64,000 bases of DNA from RCIO01 sp040880025 (GCA_040880025.1 JBBDJD010000010.1:1-64000), one strand, 5' to 3'; counted from the stretch's first letter, positions 15,989 through 26,680 are shown. Numbers and translations: made by a program. The notes: generated from the letters alone by a model not told the origin.

Positions 15989-16980
15989 TTCCGCGTTTTT
16001 TCCGCTGCCGCAACAAAAGCGTCTACAGAATCGGGTGGCATCAGAAGCGGCCAGGTCTTCTTGGCGCGCGCCATGAAATCGGCCCGCGCTTCAGGTGTCA
16101 GTTTGGTAACGGTGACGCCGGCCTTTTCGAGTGCGCCGATTTCCATCTCCGCCGCCTTGTAGGTCCATTCGCGGTTGCGAAGATTGGCCTGCTCCACGGC
16201 AGTATCGACCTTGGCACGATCATCATCGGAGAGCCCGTCATACCAGTCTTTGGACATCAGCGCGGAGCGGAACGGCGTGCCCGCGCCGGCGTCGGTGTAG
16301 TATTTCAGGAAGTCGGTATGCTTGAAGATCAACGCCACGACAGGCGGGTTCACATAGCCATCGACCATGCCCTGCTGAATGCTGGTGGTGAATTCAGGCA
16401 TATCGACAACAACGCCAGATGCGCCCCAGTTCTTGAGCAATTCCATCTGCGAGGAATCGATCGCGCGCATGCGCAAGCCATCGAAATCGGCGGGCGCTTC
16501 AATTGCCTTCCTTGTGTTGAAGAAGCCAACCGTACCGCCGAGCCCGGTCAACGCTGCGATCTTGATGCCCTGTTCTTCCATCTTGGCGGCAATCGGCGCC
16601 AGCAAATCCGTCTCGTCCAGCGCGCGGAACATATGGGCCATATCGTCGAACATGTAGGGCGCGATGAAGCCCTGCACACGGGGATCGACCTGGTTGATCA
16701 TCACGAAATTGGTCAGCGCAAATTGCAAAAGACCTTGCGAAAGCTGGTCAACCAGTTCGGGGTCTTTTCCCAGCGCGCCGCCAATATAGACCTTGGCTTC
16801 AAGCCCGGCATCGTTGAGTTGCTTGGCAACATCTTCCGCCCAGACCCAGTCGGCGCATTGCGGCACCGCCGGACAGCCGACAGCGAGGCGAATTTCCTCG
16901 GCCGATGCTGATTTGACGGCGAACAACGCCGCAGATGCGAAAAGTGCTGCGGCCACGCCGCGAAGATGTTTCCTCATCAT
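15985..16980 (-). CDS. TRAP transporter substrate-binding protein (DctP type)
   Basis: A 331-residue periplasmic receptor with a Sec signal peptide (GVAAALFASAALFAVKSASA, cleavage near residue 27). The DctP fold is visible: the arginine-bearing ligand-contact strand GLRMRAIDSSQMELLKNWGA (about 165-184), then DMPEFTTSIQQGMVDG. The carboxylate-binding arginine of TRAP receptors fits the R in LRMR, so the ligand is probably an organic or amino acid. It is cotranscribed with DctQ and the cyclodeaminase, and the gene lies 35 bp after dctM. Confidence 0.92.
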   Translation of the reverse strand: MMRKHLRGVAAALFASAALFAVKSASAEEIRLAVGCPAVPQCADWVWAEDVAKQLNDAGLEAKVYIGGALGKDPELVDQLSQGLLQFALTNFVMINQVDPRVQGFIAPYMFDDMAHMFRALDETDLLAPIAAKMEEQGIKIAALTGLGGTVGFFNTRKAIEAPADFDGLRMRAIDSSQMELLKNWGASGVVVDMPEFTTSIQQGMVDGYVNPPVVALIFKHTDFLKYYTDAGAGTPFRSALMSKDWYDGLSDDDRAKVDTAVEQANLRNREWTYKAAEMEIGALEKAGVTVTKLTPEARADFMARAKKTWPLLMPPDSVDAFVAAAEKTRK

Positions 16981-17015
16981 GTCATTTCCTTCCTTGTTTT
17001 CAGCAGTCTTAAAAT

Positions 17016-18338
17016 TCAGTGTAGCAAGCCCACCTGGCGCGGGATGTAGAGTGTGATTTCAGGGAAAATCACGAGCACCAGCAGGATCACGATTTCGATT
17101 ATGAAAAACGGCAGGATGGCCCTGGCGAGCTTGAGATAGGGTAGGCCGCTCATAGTGGAAACGACCATCAACGACGCACCGACCGGTGGCGATATCAGGC
17201 CGATTGTGAGATTGAGGCAGGTGATGACACCGATATGGACCGGATCAGCGCCTCCGGCGATTGCAGTTGGAACAAGCAGCGGCACCAGCAGCACAAGCGC
17301 CATCGTGTTGTCCATCACCATGCCGACGAGCAAGAACACGACGGTGATCAGCAGCATGTATTGGAGACCCGACATGCCGGCCGATTCCACGAGGTGCAGG
17401 ACGATTTCGGGCAGTCCCTGAATCGCGACCAGATATCCGAATATCGCTGCGGCGAACAGGATCACGAAAATCGCGCCGGTCAGCGTTGCGGCGCGCTCCA
17501 GCGCTCCGTTGAGATGCCGGCCCAGTTCGCGCATGGCGCTTCCAGGCGTTGAGCCGGGCTCCAACCAGGAATAGGCAAAGCTGATGACCAACGCCGCCAT
17601 CACGGCGAGTGCCGCCGCCTCGGTCGGCGTGACGACGCCGAAGATGATGCCGGCAAGCAGGATAGCGGGAACAACCAGCGCCGGTGTAGAGCGCAAAAGA
17701 GTCAGTACCAGCGGCGGCATTGCGGTATCGCGTCCGCCGGGATGATCATAGCGCCGCGCTGCCCAGGCATTGTAGGCAAACAGGCCGCCGCCCAGAAGCA
17801 ACCCTGGCAAAACGCCGCCTGCAAACAGCGCCGCAACCGAAACATTCATCAGCGCGCCGTAGAAGATCATCACGATGGATGGCGGGATCAGTGGCCCCAT
17901 CACAGACGACGCGACCGTCAGCGCGGCGGAATATTCCCGCTTGTAACCCCGGCGCTCCATTTCCGGCACCAATGCGCTGGTAATTGCCGCCGCATCCGCC
18001 ACCGCGGAACCGGACATTGACGACAGGAAGATTGCCGTGGCGACATTGACGTGGCCAAGGCCGCCCTTGAACCGCCCGACGATCAGCATGGCAAGATCGA
18101 TCAGCGCGCGCGTGATGCCGCCGCGCGTCATCAATTCACCGGCAAGAATGAACAACGGCATGGCGAGAAACGTGAATATGTCAAGCTGCGACAGCACCCG
18201 CTGCGGCAGGATGGCGAGGTAGCGGGCCTGGTCGGTGGCAACAAAGCTCAGGACCGCGGCAGCGCCCGTGACATAGGCTATAGCCACGCCGCCAGCCAGC
18301 GACGCGCCGGTGATCAGGATGATGAATATCCAGGCCAT
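17016..18338 (-). CDS. TRAP transporter large permease subunit (DctM type)
   Basis: A 440-residue membrane protein with about 12 helices. It contains standard DctM motifs: LAMPLFILAGELMTRGGI (about 56-73), GSAVADAAAITSALVPEMERRG, PLIPPSIVMIFYG and GLISPPVGASLMV. It is the sodium-driven channel of the importer. As first gene of the minus-strand operon it starts 96 bp from the divergent XRE-cupin gene and is probably regulated from the palindrome at 18376-18398. Confidence 0.95.
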   Translation of the reverse strand: MAWIFIILITGASLAGGVAIAYVTGAAAVLSFVATDQARYLAILPQRVLSQLDIFTFLAMPLFILAGELMTRGGITRALIDLAMLIVGRFKGGLGHVNVATAIFLSSMSGSAVADAAAITSALVPEMERRGYKREYSAALTVASSVMGPLIPPSIVMIFYGALMNVSVAALFAGGVLPGLLLGGGLFAYNAWAARRYDHPGGRDTAMPPLVLTLLRSTPALVVPAILLAGIIFGVVTPTEAAALAVMAALVISFAYSWLEPGSTPGSAMRELGRHLNGALERAATLTGAIFVILFAAAIFGYLVAIQGLPEIVLHLVESAGMSGLQYMLLITVVFLLVGMVMDNTMALVLLVPLLVPTAIAGGADPVHIGVITCLNLTIGLISPPVGASLMVVSTMSGLPYLKLARAILPFFIIEIVILLVLVIFPEITLYIPRQVGLLH

Positions 18339-18375
18339 TACCCGCCTTCATTGCCCATCAATCATTTTCCTATCA

Positions 18376-18398
18376 GAAAATTTGTCAAACGAATTTTC
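18376..18398. promoter_or_regulatory. 23-bp near-palindrome between divergent TRAP and XRE genes
   Basis: GAAAATTTG-TCAAA-CGAATTTTC: nine-base arms match at eight positions around a 5-bp spacer. It lies 37 bp from the dctM start and 36 bp before the XRE start in an AT-rich divergent promoter region. This is the layout expected for autoregulation and control of the transporter by the XRE-cupin protein. Confidence 0.5.
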
Positions 18399-18434
18399 CG
18401 ATGATACTCATTTCATGCAAATCACGGAGGTCAT

Positions 18435-19079
18435 ATGTCGCCGGCTGAGAACGCTCCCGCTACTGATGACAGGCGCGAAACGGCGGTTTTTGGCCCCCGA
18501 CTGCGCCGCCTGCGACAAGCCGCCGGACTGAAATTGAAAGAGTTGGCGGAACGCGCCGGACTGGCCATTTCCACGATTTCTAAAATCGAGAACGATCGCA
18601 TGTCGCCCACTTACGACGTTCTGCTGCGGCTGGCCGGTGGATTGTCGATCGATCTTTCATCGCTGCTGGAAGGCCCTTCTCCAGCAGCGCCGCAGCCAAT
18701 CGGCAGGCTCGACGTGACGCGGGCAGCCGAACGCCGCAAGCTGGCAACCGGGACCTATGTCTACGAACCATTTGCCACTGGGTTGACGCGCAAGGGCATG
18801 GACCCGACTTTCGTCCGTGTCACGGCGCGCAGCATCGATGAATTTCCAGACCTGATCCGCCACCCAGGCGAAGAACTGGTCTACGTCATATCAGGCACTG
18901 TCGAACTGCACGCCGAATTCTACGCGCCGGTACGCCTGGGGGCCGGCGACAGCGTCTATTACGACGCGACCATGGGCCATGCCTACATCTCGGTCGGACC
19001 TGAAGACGCGACCATACTCAACATCTGTTGCGGCACCGGCGGTGTCCCGCCCGTCGAACTGCCCGGAGCTTCATCATGA
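18435..19079 (+). CDS. XRE-family regulator with C-terminal cupin
   Basis: A 214-residue regulator with a helix-turn-helix at about residues 20-75 (LKELAERAGLAISTISKIEN) and a cupin_2 domain from about 130 to 205 (HPGEELVYVISGTVELH, then AGDSVYYDATMGHAY). Regulators of this PuuR/SutR architecture sense a small metabolite in the cupin. The start at 18435 has GGAGG five bases upstream. The stop overlaps the amidase start (ATGA), so regulator and amidase are co-translated. It probably controls both the amidase and the divergent TRAP operon in response to the imported substrate. Confidence 0.92.
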   Translation: MSPAENAPATDDRRETAVFGPRLRRLRQAAGLKLKELAERAGLAISTISKIENDRMSPTYDVLLRLAGGLSIDLSSLLEGPSPAAPQPIGRLDVTRAAERRKLATGTYVYEPFATGLTRKGMDPTFVRVTARSIDEFPDLIRHPGEELVYVISGTVELHAEFYAPVRLGAGDSVYYDATMGHAYISVGPEDATILNICCGTGGVPPVELPGASS

Positions 19080-20509
19080 CTCTGTCGACCGCTGACTACG
19101 AATCGCATGACGCGACCGGCCTCGCCGCGCTTGTGCGAAAGGGTGAGGTATCGCCCCGCGAGCTGGCCGAGACGGCGATTGCCCGCATCGAGGCGCTGAA
19201 TCCGCTGGTCAACGCGGTCATCCTCAAGGCGTATGATCAGGCGCTGGACGAACTCGACCAACGTGCCGACAAGCCGGCTTTTCTCGGCGTGCCCTACCTC
19301 GTCAAGGATCTGCACACACCGGTTCGTGGACTACCTCTGACAAACGGCAGCAACATGTTTGTCGATCCACCGGCGCCGTTCGATTCCATCCTGATCGCGC
19401 GGCTGCGCGCCGCTGGTTTCGTCATGCTGGGCCGCACCAACGCGCCGGAATTCGGCCTGAGTGCATCAACTGAACCGCATCGCTATGGCGCGACGCGCAA
19501 TCCATGGAACCCAGGACGTATCGCCGGCGGCTCCAGTGGCGGGTCCGGAGCGGCTGTGGCTAGCGGCATGATGCCGGCGGCACACGCCACCGACAGCGGC
19601 GGCTCGATCAGGATACCGGCATCATGCAACGGGCTGGTCGGCCTGAAGCCGACGCGCGGATTGAACCCCTATGGACCACATCGCGGTGATGCAGCACACG
19701 GTATCAGCCATGAACATGCCGTCTCCCGCACGGTGCGGGATACGGCGGCAATCCTTGACATCACCGCGGGGCCGGATGTCGGCGCGCCCTATTTCATGCG
19801 CCCGCCCGAAGGCGGGTTTGTCGAGGTCATAAAGAATGCGCCGAAGCAGTTGCGCATCGGGTTCTGGACCAAATCGATGCATGACGCGCCAATCGACCCT
19901 GAATGCGTCGAAGCGGTCGAAAAGACGGCCAGTCTTCTTGAAGGTCTCGGCCACGCGGTAGAAGAAGCGCGTCCCGACTACGACTGGGATACCGTTGTCG
20001 GATCGCAGTTCAATGTTCTAATGACCAGCCTCGGGCCGATGGTGGCGATGATGGAACGGCAGCGCGGTCGGCCATTGGCGCCGGGAGAACTGGAACCACA
20101 GACGGCCGCGGTTGTAACCCGCGGTAAAGAGGCAAGCCTCGAATATTATCTCGGCAATCTGATGCGCATGCAGCTTGAAGTGCGGCGCATGGCGACCTTT
20201 TTCGAGACCTACGATGTCTTTCTCACACCAACCATGACGGCGCCACCGCCGCCGCTAGGATGCCTTCCGACTGATGATGGCGATGTCGAGAGTTTTCTGA
20301 CCAAGCTGTTTGGTCTGGCGCCCTATGCCGCCCCCTTCAACGCATCGGGACAACCCGCCATCAGTCTGCCGCTGCATTGGTCCGCCGACGGCTTGCCGAT
20401 CGGCGTTCATCTAGCCGGTCGCTATGGCGAGGACGTAACCGTGCTGGCGCTGGCAGCCCAACTCGAACAGGCGCAGCCGTGGGCCGCACGCCGGCCAGTG
20501 CTTGGCTGA
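19076..20509 (+). CDS. Amidase signature family enzyme
   Basis: A 477-residue amidase with the Ser-cisSer-Lys triad: K77 in YLVKDLH, S153 in GGSSGGSGAA and S177 in DSGGSIRIP. These enzymes hydrolyse carboxamides or related C-N bonds in the cytoplasm. The start at 19076 is translationally coupled to the XRE gene. The close relatives are varied (GatA-like, indoleacetamide, 6-aminohexanoate and allophanate types), and no GatB or GatC partner is adjacent. A catabolic amidase acting on the compound taken up by the divergent TRAP system, whose product might then meet the cyclodeaminase-family enzyme, is the best inference. Confidence 0.92.
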   Translation: MTLSTADYESHDATGLAALVRKGEVSPRELAETAIARIEALNPLVNAVILKAYDQALDELDQRADKPAFLGVPYLVKDLHTPVRGLPLTNGSNMFVDPPAPFDSILIARLRAAGFVMLGRTNAPEFGLSASTEPHRYGATRNPWNPGRIAGGSSGGSGAAVASGMMPAAHATDSGGSIRIPASCNGLVGLKPTRGLNPYGPHRGDAAHGISHEHAVSRTVRDTAAILDITAGPDVGAPYFMRPPEGGFVEVIKNAPKQLRIGFWTKSMHDAPIDPECVEAVEKTASLLEGLGHAVEEARPDYDWDTVVGSQFNVLMTSLGPMVAMMERQRGRPLAPGELEPQTAAVVTRGKEASLEYYLGNLMRMQLEVRRMATFFETYDVFLTPTMTAPPPPLGCLPTDDGDVESFLTKLFGLAPYAAPFNASGQPAISLPLHWSADGLPIGVHLAGRYGEDVTVLALAAQLEQAQPWAARRPVLG

Positions 20510-22188
<1,679 letters not shown>

Positions 22189-22352
22189 GCGAAATGGCCG
22201 CCTGTCGAGGCCGGGGCGCACACATAGCGGCTTGCATCCCCCGTTACAAGCGCCTTTCGTGCTGGCCTCGGGCTCCGTTTCGGTGACGTTTGCACGGGCG
22301 CGAATTGCGGCTAGTGTGCGGGCAAATCACACGCGGAGCGGGGGTCACAATC

Positions 22353-22985
22353 ATGATTGCGCGCGGCATTGCGGCTGGGTCCGCTTCCAGTCTGTTCAAG
22401 GCTTTTGTCTTTCTGGCGCTGACAGCGCCGTTGCTGGCCGGCTGCGGCTACAACACCATTCCCACCAACGAGGAGCGCGCCAAAGCGGCCTGGAGCGAGG
22501 TGCTCAACCAGTATCAGCGCCGCGCCGATTTGATTCCCAACCTGGTGGAGACGGTGAAGGCTTTCGCCGCGCAGGAGCGCGAAGTGCTCACGGCCGTCGT
22601 GGAAGCCCGCGCCGCGGCCACGTCGATACAGGTTTCGCCCGAAATGCTCGACAATCCCGAGGCGCTGCGGGCCTTCCAGGAAGGCCAGGCCAATCTGACC
22701 GGTGCCCTGTCGCGCCTGCTGGCCGTTGTGGAGGCATATCCCGAGCTCAAGTCCAGCCAGAATTTCCTCGCCCTGCAGGCGCAACTGGAAGGCACCGAAA
22801 ACCGGATCGCCGTCGCCCGGCGCGACTACATCGAGGCCGTCCGGGTCTACAACACCTCGCTGCGCACATTCCCGTCGGTGATCTGGGCAAGCCTGTGGTT
22901 CACCGACAATGAGCCATTCGCCACCTTCACGATCGATGAAGACAAGATGGAAGTACCCGAGGTCGATTTCGACCAGAACGACTAG
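22353..22985 (+). CDS. lemA: LemA family lipoprotein
   Basis: A 210-residue LemA-fold protein. The ATG at 22353 gives a lipoprotein signal with lipobox LLAGC (Cys at about 31); an upstream ATG at 22290 lacks support. The conserved LemA core reads AWSEVLNQYQRRADLIPNLVETVK (split here: AWSEVLNQYQ, RRADLIPNLV, ETVK), followed by long helices and the C-terminal FPSVIWASLWFTDNEPFATF. The molecular role of LemA is unknown; in several bacteria it is linked to envelope stress or metalloprotease partners. It forms a tight operon with two TPM-domain genes, a frequent association. Confidence 0.93.
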   Translation: MIARGIAAGSASSLFKAFVFLALTAPLLAGCGYNTIPTNEERAKAAWSEVLNQYQRRADLIPNLVETVKAFAAQEREVLTAVVEARAAATSIQVSPEMLDNPEALRAFQEGQANLTGALSRLLAVVEAYPELKSSQNFLALQAQLEGTENRIAVARRDYIEAVRVYNTSLRTFPSVIWASLWFTDNEPFATFTIDEDKMEVPEVDFDQND

Positions 22986-22991
22986 CCGGCC

Positions 22992-23834
22992 ATGCGTCAC
23001 GGGGCACTCATGATCCTCAGCCGCGGCCGCCTCGCTGCGTTCGCGGCGCTGCCGCTGCTGATCGCCTGTCTTGCCGCGGCGCTGGCCCAGTCGCTTCCCG
23101 CGCTCACCGGCCGTGTCGTCGACAACGCCGGCATCATCGACGCGTCCACCGAGTCGGACCTGACTGCCCGGCTGGCTGCTTTTGAAGACAAATCCTCCGA
23201 TCAGATCGTCGTCGCGACGATCCAGAGCCTCGACGGCGAGGCGATCGAACCCTACGCGAACCGGCTGTTCCGGACCTGGGGGCTGGGTCAGGCGGGCGAG
23301 GACAACGGCATTCTGCTCCTCGTCGCGGTCGACGACCGTCGGATGCGCATAGAGGTCGGTTACGGGCTCGAAGGAACGCTGACCGACCTCCATTCCAGGC
23401 TGATCATCGAAAACACGATGGTGCCCGCTTTTCGGGCCGGCAACTTCGCCGGCGGCATCAGTCAGGCCGTTGAGGACATCATCCTTGTACTGGAGGGCAA
23501 CGCCGCGGAACTTGAAGCGCGCGCAGAGCGCAACGAGGACGACGGCAGCTGGTGGCCGCCCCTGCCGGTGATCTTTTTCCTGACCCTCTGGATCGGCCTG
23601 TTCGGCGGTTCGCTGTTGTTCGCGATCCTGGCGCCCATCTTCGGCCGCAAGCTGGGACCCGGCCGCTACCGCTGGCTGGGTATCGACGTCGGCTATGGCG
23701 GTTCCGGCTCGTCGTCATCCGGAAGCGGGCGGTCGTCAGGATCATCCGGCAGCAGCTGGTCATCGGGATCGAGCGGCGGGTTTTCCGGAGGCGGGGGTTC
23801 GTCGGGCGGCGGCGGGTCGTCGGGAAGCTGGTGA
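22992..23834 (+). CDS. TPM-domain membrane protein (YgcG family)
   Basis: A 280-residue protein with a signal sequence, then a TPM domain (about residues 35-165; VVDNAGIID, then EPYANRLFRTWGLGQAGEDNG cut to its core NGILLLVAVDDRRMRIEVGYG), one membrane helix near 195-215, and a C-terminal tail of about 45 residues almost purely Gly and Ser. TPM domains occur in photosystem repair phosphatases and in bacterial envelope proteins of unsettled function. An alternative start is the ATG at 23010. It begins 6 bp after lemA and ends 7 bp before the second TPM gene. Confidence 0.92.
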   Translation: MRHGALMILSRGRLAAFAALPLLIACLAAALAQSLPALTGRVVDNAGIIDASTESDLTARLAAFEDKSSDQIVVATIQSLDGEAIEPYANRLFRTWGLGQAGEDNGILLLVAVDDRRMRIEVGYGLEGTLTDLHSRLIIENTMVPAFRAGNFAGGISQAVEDIILVLEGNAAELEARAERNEDDGSWWPPLPVIFFLTLWIGLFGGSLLFAILAPIFGRKLGPGRYRWLGIDVGYGGSGSSSSGSGRSSGSSGSSWSSGSSGGFSGGGGSSGGGGSSGSW

Positions 23835-23841
23835 GGCGGGC

Positions 23842-24480
23842 ATGAACGGACGCATACTGACGGCGGAAGAGCATGTCCGTATCGCCGCGGCGATACGGAC
23901 AGCCGAGGCGCGCACCTCGGGCGAAATCACCTGTGTTCTGGCGCGGCGCAGCGACAGCTATTACTATCCGGCCGCATTCGCGATCATGGTCGCGCTGCTC
24001 GCGGCCAGCCTCATCGCCGCGCTTGTGATCGACCGGTTCTGGATTGCCGTGCCGCTATGGCAATTCGCGGCAGCGCAGGTGTTTTCGCTTGCCGCCTCGC
24101 TGGCGCTGCTCGGATGGCTGCCTTCGCTGCGCATCCGGCTGGTTCCCAAAGCATTGCGTTACCGCCGTGCCCACCGCAACGCCGTTTCGCAATTCCTGGC
24201 CCGCAACATCCATGTCACCGAAAGCCGCACCGGCGTGCTGATCTTCCTGTCGCTGGCCGAACACTATGCCGAGATCGTCGCCGATGCCGGCATCAACGCC
24301 CATGTCTCGCAGGACAAATGGAACGCAATCGTCGGCGATCTGATCGCTCACGCGGCGCGCGGCGAGATCGCCGCCGGCTTCGAGGGCGCCATCGCAGCCT
24401 CCGGCGAAGTTCTCGCAGGCGCCTTCCCGCCCGCGAGCGGCGGCGCGAACGAACTTGACGACCATCTTGTGGAAATCTGA
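23842..24480 (+). CDS. Second TPM-domain protein, membrane-embedded
   Basis: A 212-residue protein with an N-terminal segment LTAEEHVRIAAAIRTAEART, a central pair of membrane helices (about 45-75 and 80-100), and a C-terminal half matching the TPM family (ARNIHVTESRTGVLIFLSLAEHYAEIVAD, core TGVLIFLSLAEHYAEI). The start at 23842 follows a GGCGGG site and the previous stop by 7 bp; longer upstream extensions in this frame would overlap the preceding gene's Gly/Ser tail. Its product probably works with LemA and the first TPM protein at the inner membrane. Confidence 0.88.
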   Translation: MNGRILTAEEHVRIAAAIRTAEARTSGEITCVLARRSDSYYYPAAFAIMVALLAASLIAALVIDRFWIAVPLWQFAAAQVFSLAASLALLGWLPSLRIRLVPKALRYRRAHRNAVSQFLARNIHVTESRTGVLIFLSLAEHYAEIVADAGINAHVSQDKWNAIVGDLIAHAARGEIAAGFEGAIAASGEVLAGAFPPASGGANELDDHLVEI

Positions 24481-24547
24481 GTTCGGCGGCCGGCCGAACC
24501 CGAAATGCTTGCGCGCCTGCCGATCTGGCGTCTATGGTTAAGAAACC

Positions 24548-25054
24548 ATGAACACGCTCACGATCGATATTCGCAAGGCTGGTCCACGGGACGCGGAAGC
24601 GATTTCCGACGTGCACCACGACGCCTGGATGGGCGCCTATTCGGGCATCATACCGCACAAGGCGCTGTTCAGGATGGTTGGCCGGCGCGGCGTCGGCTGG
24701 TGGCAGAGCGCGATCAGGCGCGCCGCAAATGTGCTCGTCGTGGAGATCGGCGGTGCGGTGGTCGGCTATGCCACGCTGGGCCGCAACCGGGCGCGGGAGC
24801 TGCCGCAGAAGGGCGAGATATACGAGCTCTACCTTAGACCTGAATATCAGGGTGTCGGCCTCGGCAGCAAACTGTTCAATTCGGCCCGCAAGCATCTTGC
24901 CACGCACGATCTGTCCGGAACCGTGGTCTGGGCGCTGGAGGACAATGCCGGCGCGCTGTCTTTTTATTCGGGGCTTGGCGGCCGCGATATCGCCGAGGGC
25001 GTCGAGGTGTTCGACCAGAAAGCGCTGCGCAAGATCGCATTCGCCTGGGACTGA
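24548..25054 (+). CDS. GNAT-family N-acetyltransferase
   Basis: A 168-residue single-domain acetyltransferase. Motif A for acetyl-CoA binding is YLRPEYQGVGLGSKLFNSAR (Q/R-x-x-G-x-G as QGVGLG, about residues 98-117), and motif B follows with W-ALEDNAGALSFYSGLGG, typical of RimI-like enzymes. Substrate, whether protein, amino acid or small amine, cannot be assigned. It stands alone between the TPM operon and the pyrophosphatase gene. Confidence 0.9.
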   Translation: MNTLTIDIRKAGPRDAEAISDVHHDAWMGAYSGIIPHKALFRMVGRRGVGWWQSAIRRAANVLVVEIGGAVVGYATLGRNRARELPQKGEIYELYLRPEYQGVGLGSKLFNSARKHLATHDLSGTVVWALEDNAGALSFYSGLGGRDIAEGVEVFDQKALRKIAFAWD

Positions 25055-25165
25055 GGCAGCACCCCTTCTTTCATTTTGCGGTTTCGTCATCCTTTGTCGC
25101 ATTGCGGCGAAGGGATCGAGCGGCTATGGCCTCGGTCGGGAGGCCAGCGAGCCAGGAACACAGCC

Positions 25166-25699
25166 ATGCGCATAGACGCCATAGCCATCGGCGCCAATCC
25201 CCCTGACGACGTCAACGTCATCATCGAGGTGCCGGTCGGCGGACAGCCGATCAAATACGAGATGGACAAGGAGGCCGGCACGCTGGTTGTCGACCGTTTC
25301 CTTTATACGCCGATGACCTACCCGGGCAATTACGGCTTCGTGCCGCATACGCTTTCCGACGACGGCGATCCGATCGACGTGCTTGTCTGCAACACGCGCC
25401 AGCTCGTACCGGGCTGCGTCATCAATGTCCGGCCCATCGGCGTGCTCGTCATGGAGGACAATGCCGGCATGGACGAGAAGGTGCTGGCCGTCCCGTCCAG
25501 CCACCTCACCAAGCGCTATGAGGCTGTGGAGAATTTCTCCGACCTGCCGGGCATCACGCTTCGGCAGATCGAGCATTTCTTCGAGCATTACAAGGATCTG
25601 GAACCTGGCAAATGGGTCAAGATCGGCGACTGGGGCGATGCCGCGGCCGCGCGCGGAATGATCGTGGAAGCGATCGAACGCGCAAAGAGCGCCAAATAG
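25166..25699 (+). CDS. ppa: Inorganic pyrophosphatase
   Basis: A 177-residue family-I soluble pyrophosphatase of standard length. The metal-binding motif is D66-G-D68-P-I-D71 (DGDPIDVLV), with K30 and Y31 in IKYEMDK and the YPGNYGFVP block. It hydrolyses PPi to drive biosynthesis in the cytoplasm. The start at 25166 (MRIDAIAIGANPP) matches the family N terminus; frames extending upstream are not conserved. Confidence 0.97.
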   Translation: MRIDAIAIGANPPDDVNVIIEVPVGGQPIKYEMDKEAGTLVVDRFLYTPMTYPGNYGFVPHTLSDDGDPIDVLVCNTRQLVPGCVINVRPIGVLVMEDNAGMDEKVLAVPSSHLTKRYEAVENFSDLPGITLRQIEHFFEHYKDLEPGKWVKIGDWGDAAAARGMIVEAIERAKSAK

Positions 25700-25708
25700 C
25701 CCCGCCCG

Positions 25709-26320
25709 TCACTCGTAATGAACGAAGTCCGGCAACGGCACATTGCCGGCATCGATGATCGGCTGGTCGGAGCCGCACTCAAAGCTGGTAGCAAGCTTGT
25801 CGGCGAGGTCCTGCGCCTTTTCGTTGGCGTTGGCGTTGCCGGTCGCGACCACATAGGCCATCGCGCAGCCGTCCCGCTCGTAGGGCTGGCCGACCTTTTC
25901 CACGACCAGCACCTGGACGTTTTCATCCGCATTCTCGGGATCGGATACAAACCAGCGATGGATTGTGGCGACGGGTATTTGATCGTCCCCGCGCCGCTCC
26001 AGCCGCCACTCGATCGTCGGGCCGGTGTTGTTGAAGGCGCCGAAACTCTCCCATGCCGGCGCCATGTCGCCGGCGGGCGGATGGCCGTAGAACAGGGATT
26101 CCCGCAGATCACTGTACTGAATGAGCACCGGGTAGCCCCGCCACCCGTCGCAGACCAGACTTGCCCAGTCGCCGTCGCCCTCCTCCGCTTTGGCGAAGAC
26201 GGTGCAGGACTTCTCGACATTCAGTTCGGTGTAGACGCTGGACATGGTTTGCGCCTGCGCTGGCGCTGCAGCGGCCAAGGCAAGGAGCAAGGCAGGCAAA
26301 AGGGTGGGCAATCGCGGCAT
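25709..26320 (-). CDS. Secreted protein of unknown function
   Basis: A 203-residue protein with a clear Sec signal peptide (LLPALLLALAAAAPAQAQ, cleavage near 24). Mature residues contain three cysteines (CTVF, VCDGWRGYPV, GCAMAYV) plus one in FECG, which could form two disulfides in the periplasm. I recognise no domain; proteins of this look are common hypotheticals in Hyphomicrobiales. It converges on ppa with a 9-bp gap. Confidence 0.85.
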   Translation of the reverse strand: MPRLPTLLPALLLALAAAAPAQAQTMSSVYTELNVEKSCTVFAKAEEGDGDWASLVCDGWRGYPVLIQYSDLRESLFYGHPPAGDMAPAWESFGAFNNTGPTIEWRLERRGDDQIPVATIHRWFVSDPENADENVQVLVVEKVGQPYERDGCAMAYVVATGNANANEKAQDLADKLATSFECGSDQPIIDAGNVPLPDFVHYE

Positions 26321-26368
26321 GGCACTCTCCCAAGAATGCCGCAGATTAGCGTCTTTTCGCGGCCGCGC

Positions 26369-26680
26369 CTATCGGCCGGTCCCGATATCCGTCATCAGCC
26401 GGCTGAGTTGATCGGGATCGCCCGCAAGCCGCACTGTCTTGACGCGCGCGGTGTGCCCGGCGGTTACGCTGACCGCGCTTTTCGGCATCCCCATTGACTT
26501 GGCCAGCAACACCTCGAGGGCGGCGTTGGCCGCGCCCTTTTCCGGCGCCGCCCGCACCCTGACCGCCAGATATTCACGACCGTCCGCGACACGTCTCACG
26601 CCGTCGATGCGGTCGCCGCCGCCGCGTGGAGTCAGTCTGACGAAAAGCGCGATGCCGTCTTCCGTTTGCCGGAAGAACAT
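26369..26680 (-). CDS. DUF167/YggU family protein
   Basis: A 103-residue protein with the family pattern LFVRLTPRGGGDRIDGV at the N terminus and VRAAPEKGAANAALEVLLA (about residues 41-59), the KG-AN core that defines DUF167. The function is unknown. It lies 12 bp downstream of the YggT gene on the same strand, the common yggT-yggU pairing. Confidence 0.93.
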   Translation of the reverse strand: MFFRQTEDGIALFVRLTPRGGGDRIDGVRRVADGREYLAVRVRAAPEKGAANAALEVLLAKSMGMPKSAVSVTAGHTARVKTVRLAGDPDQLSRLMTDIGTGR

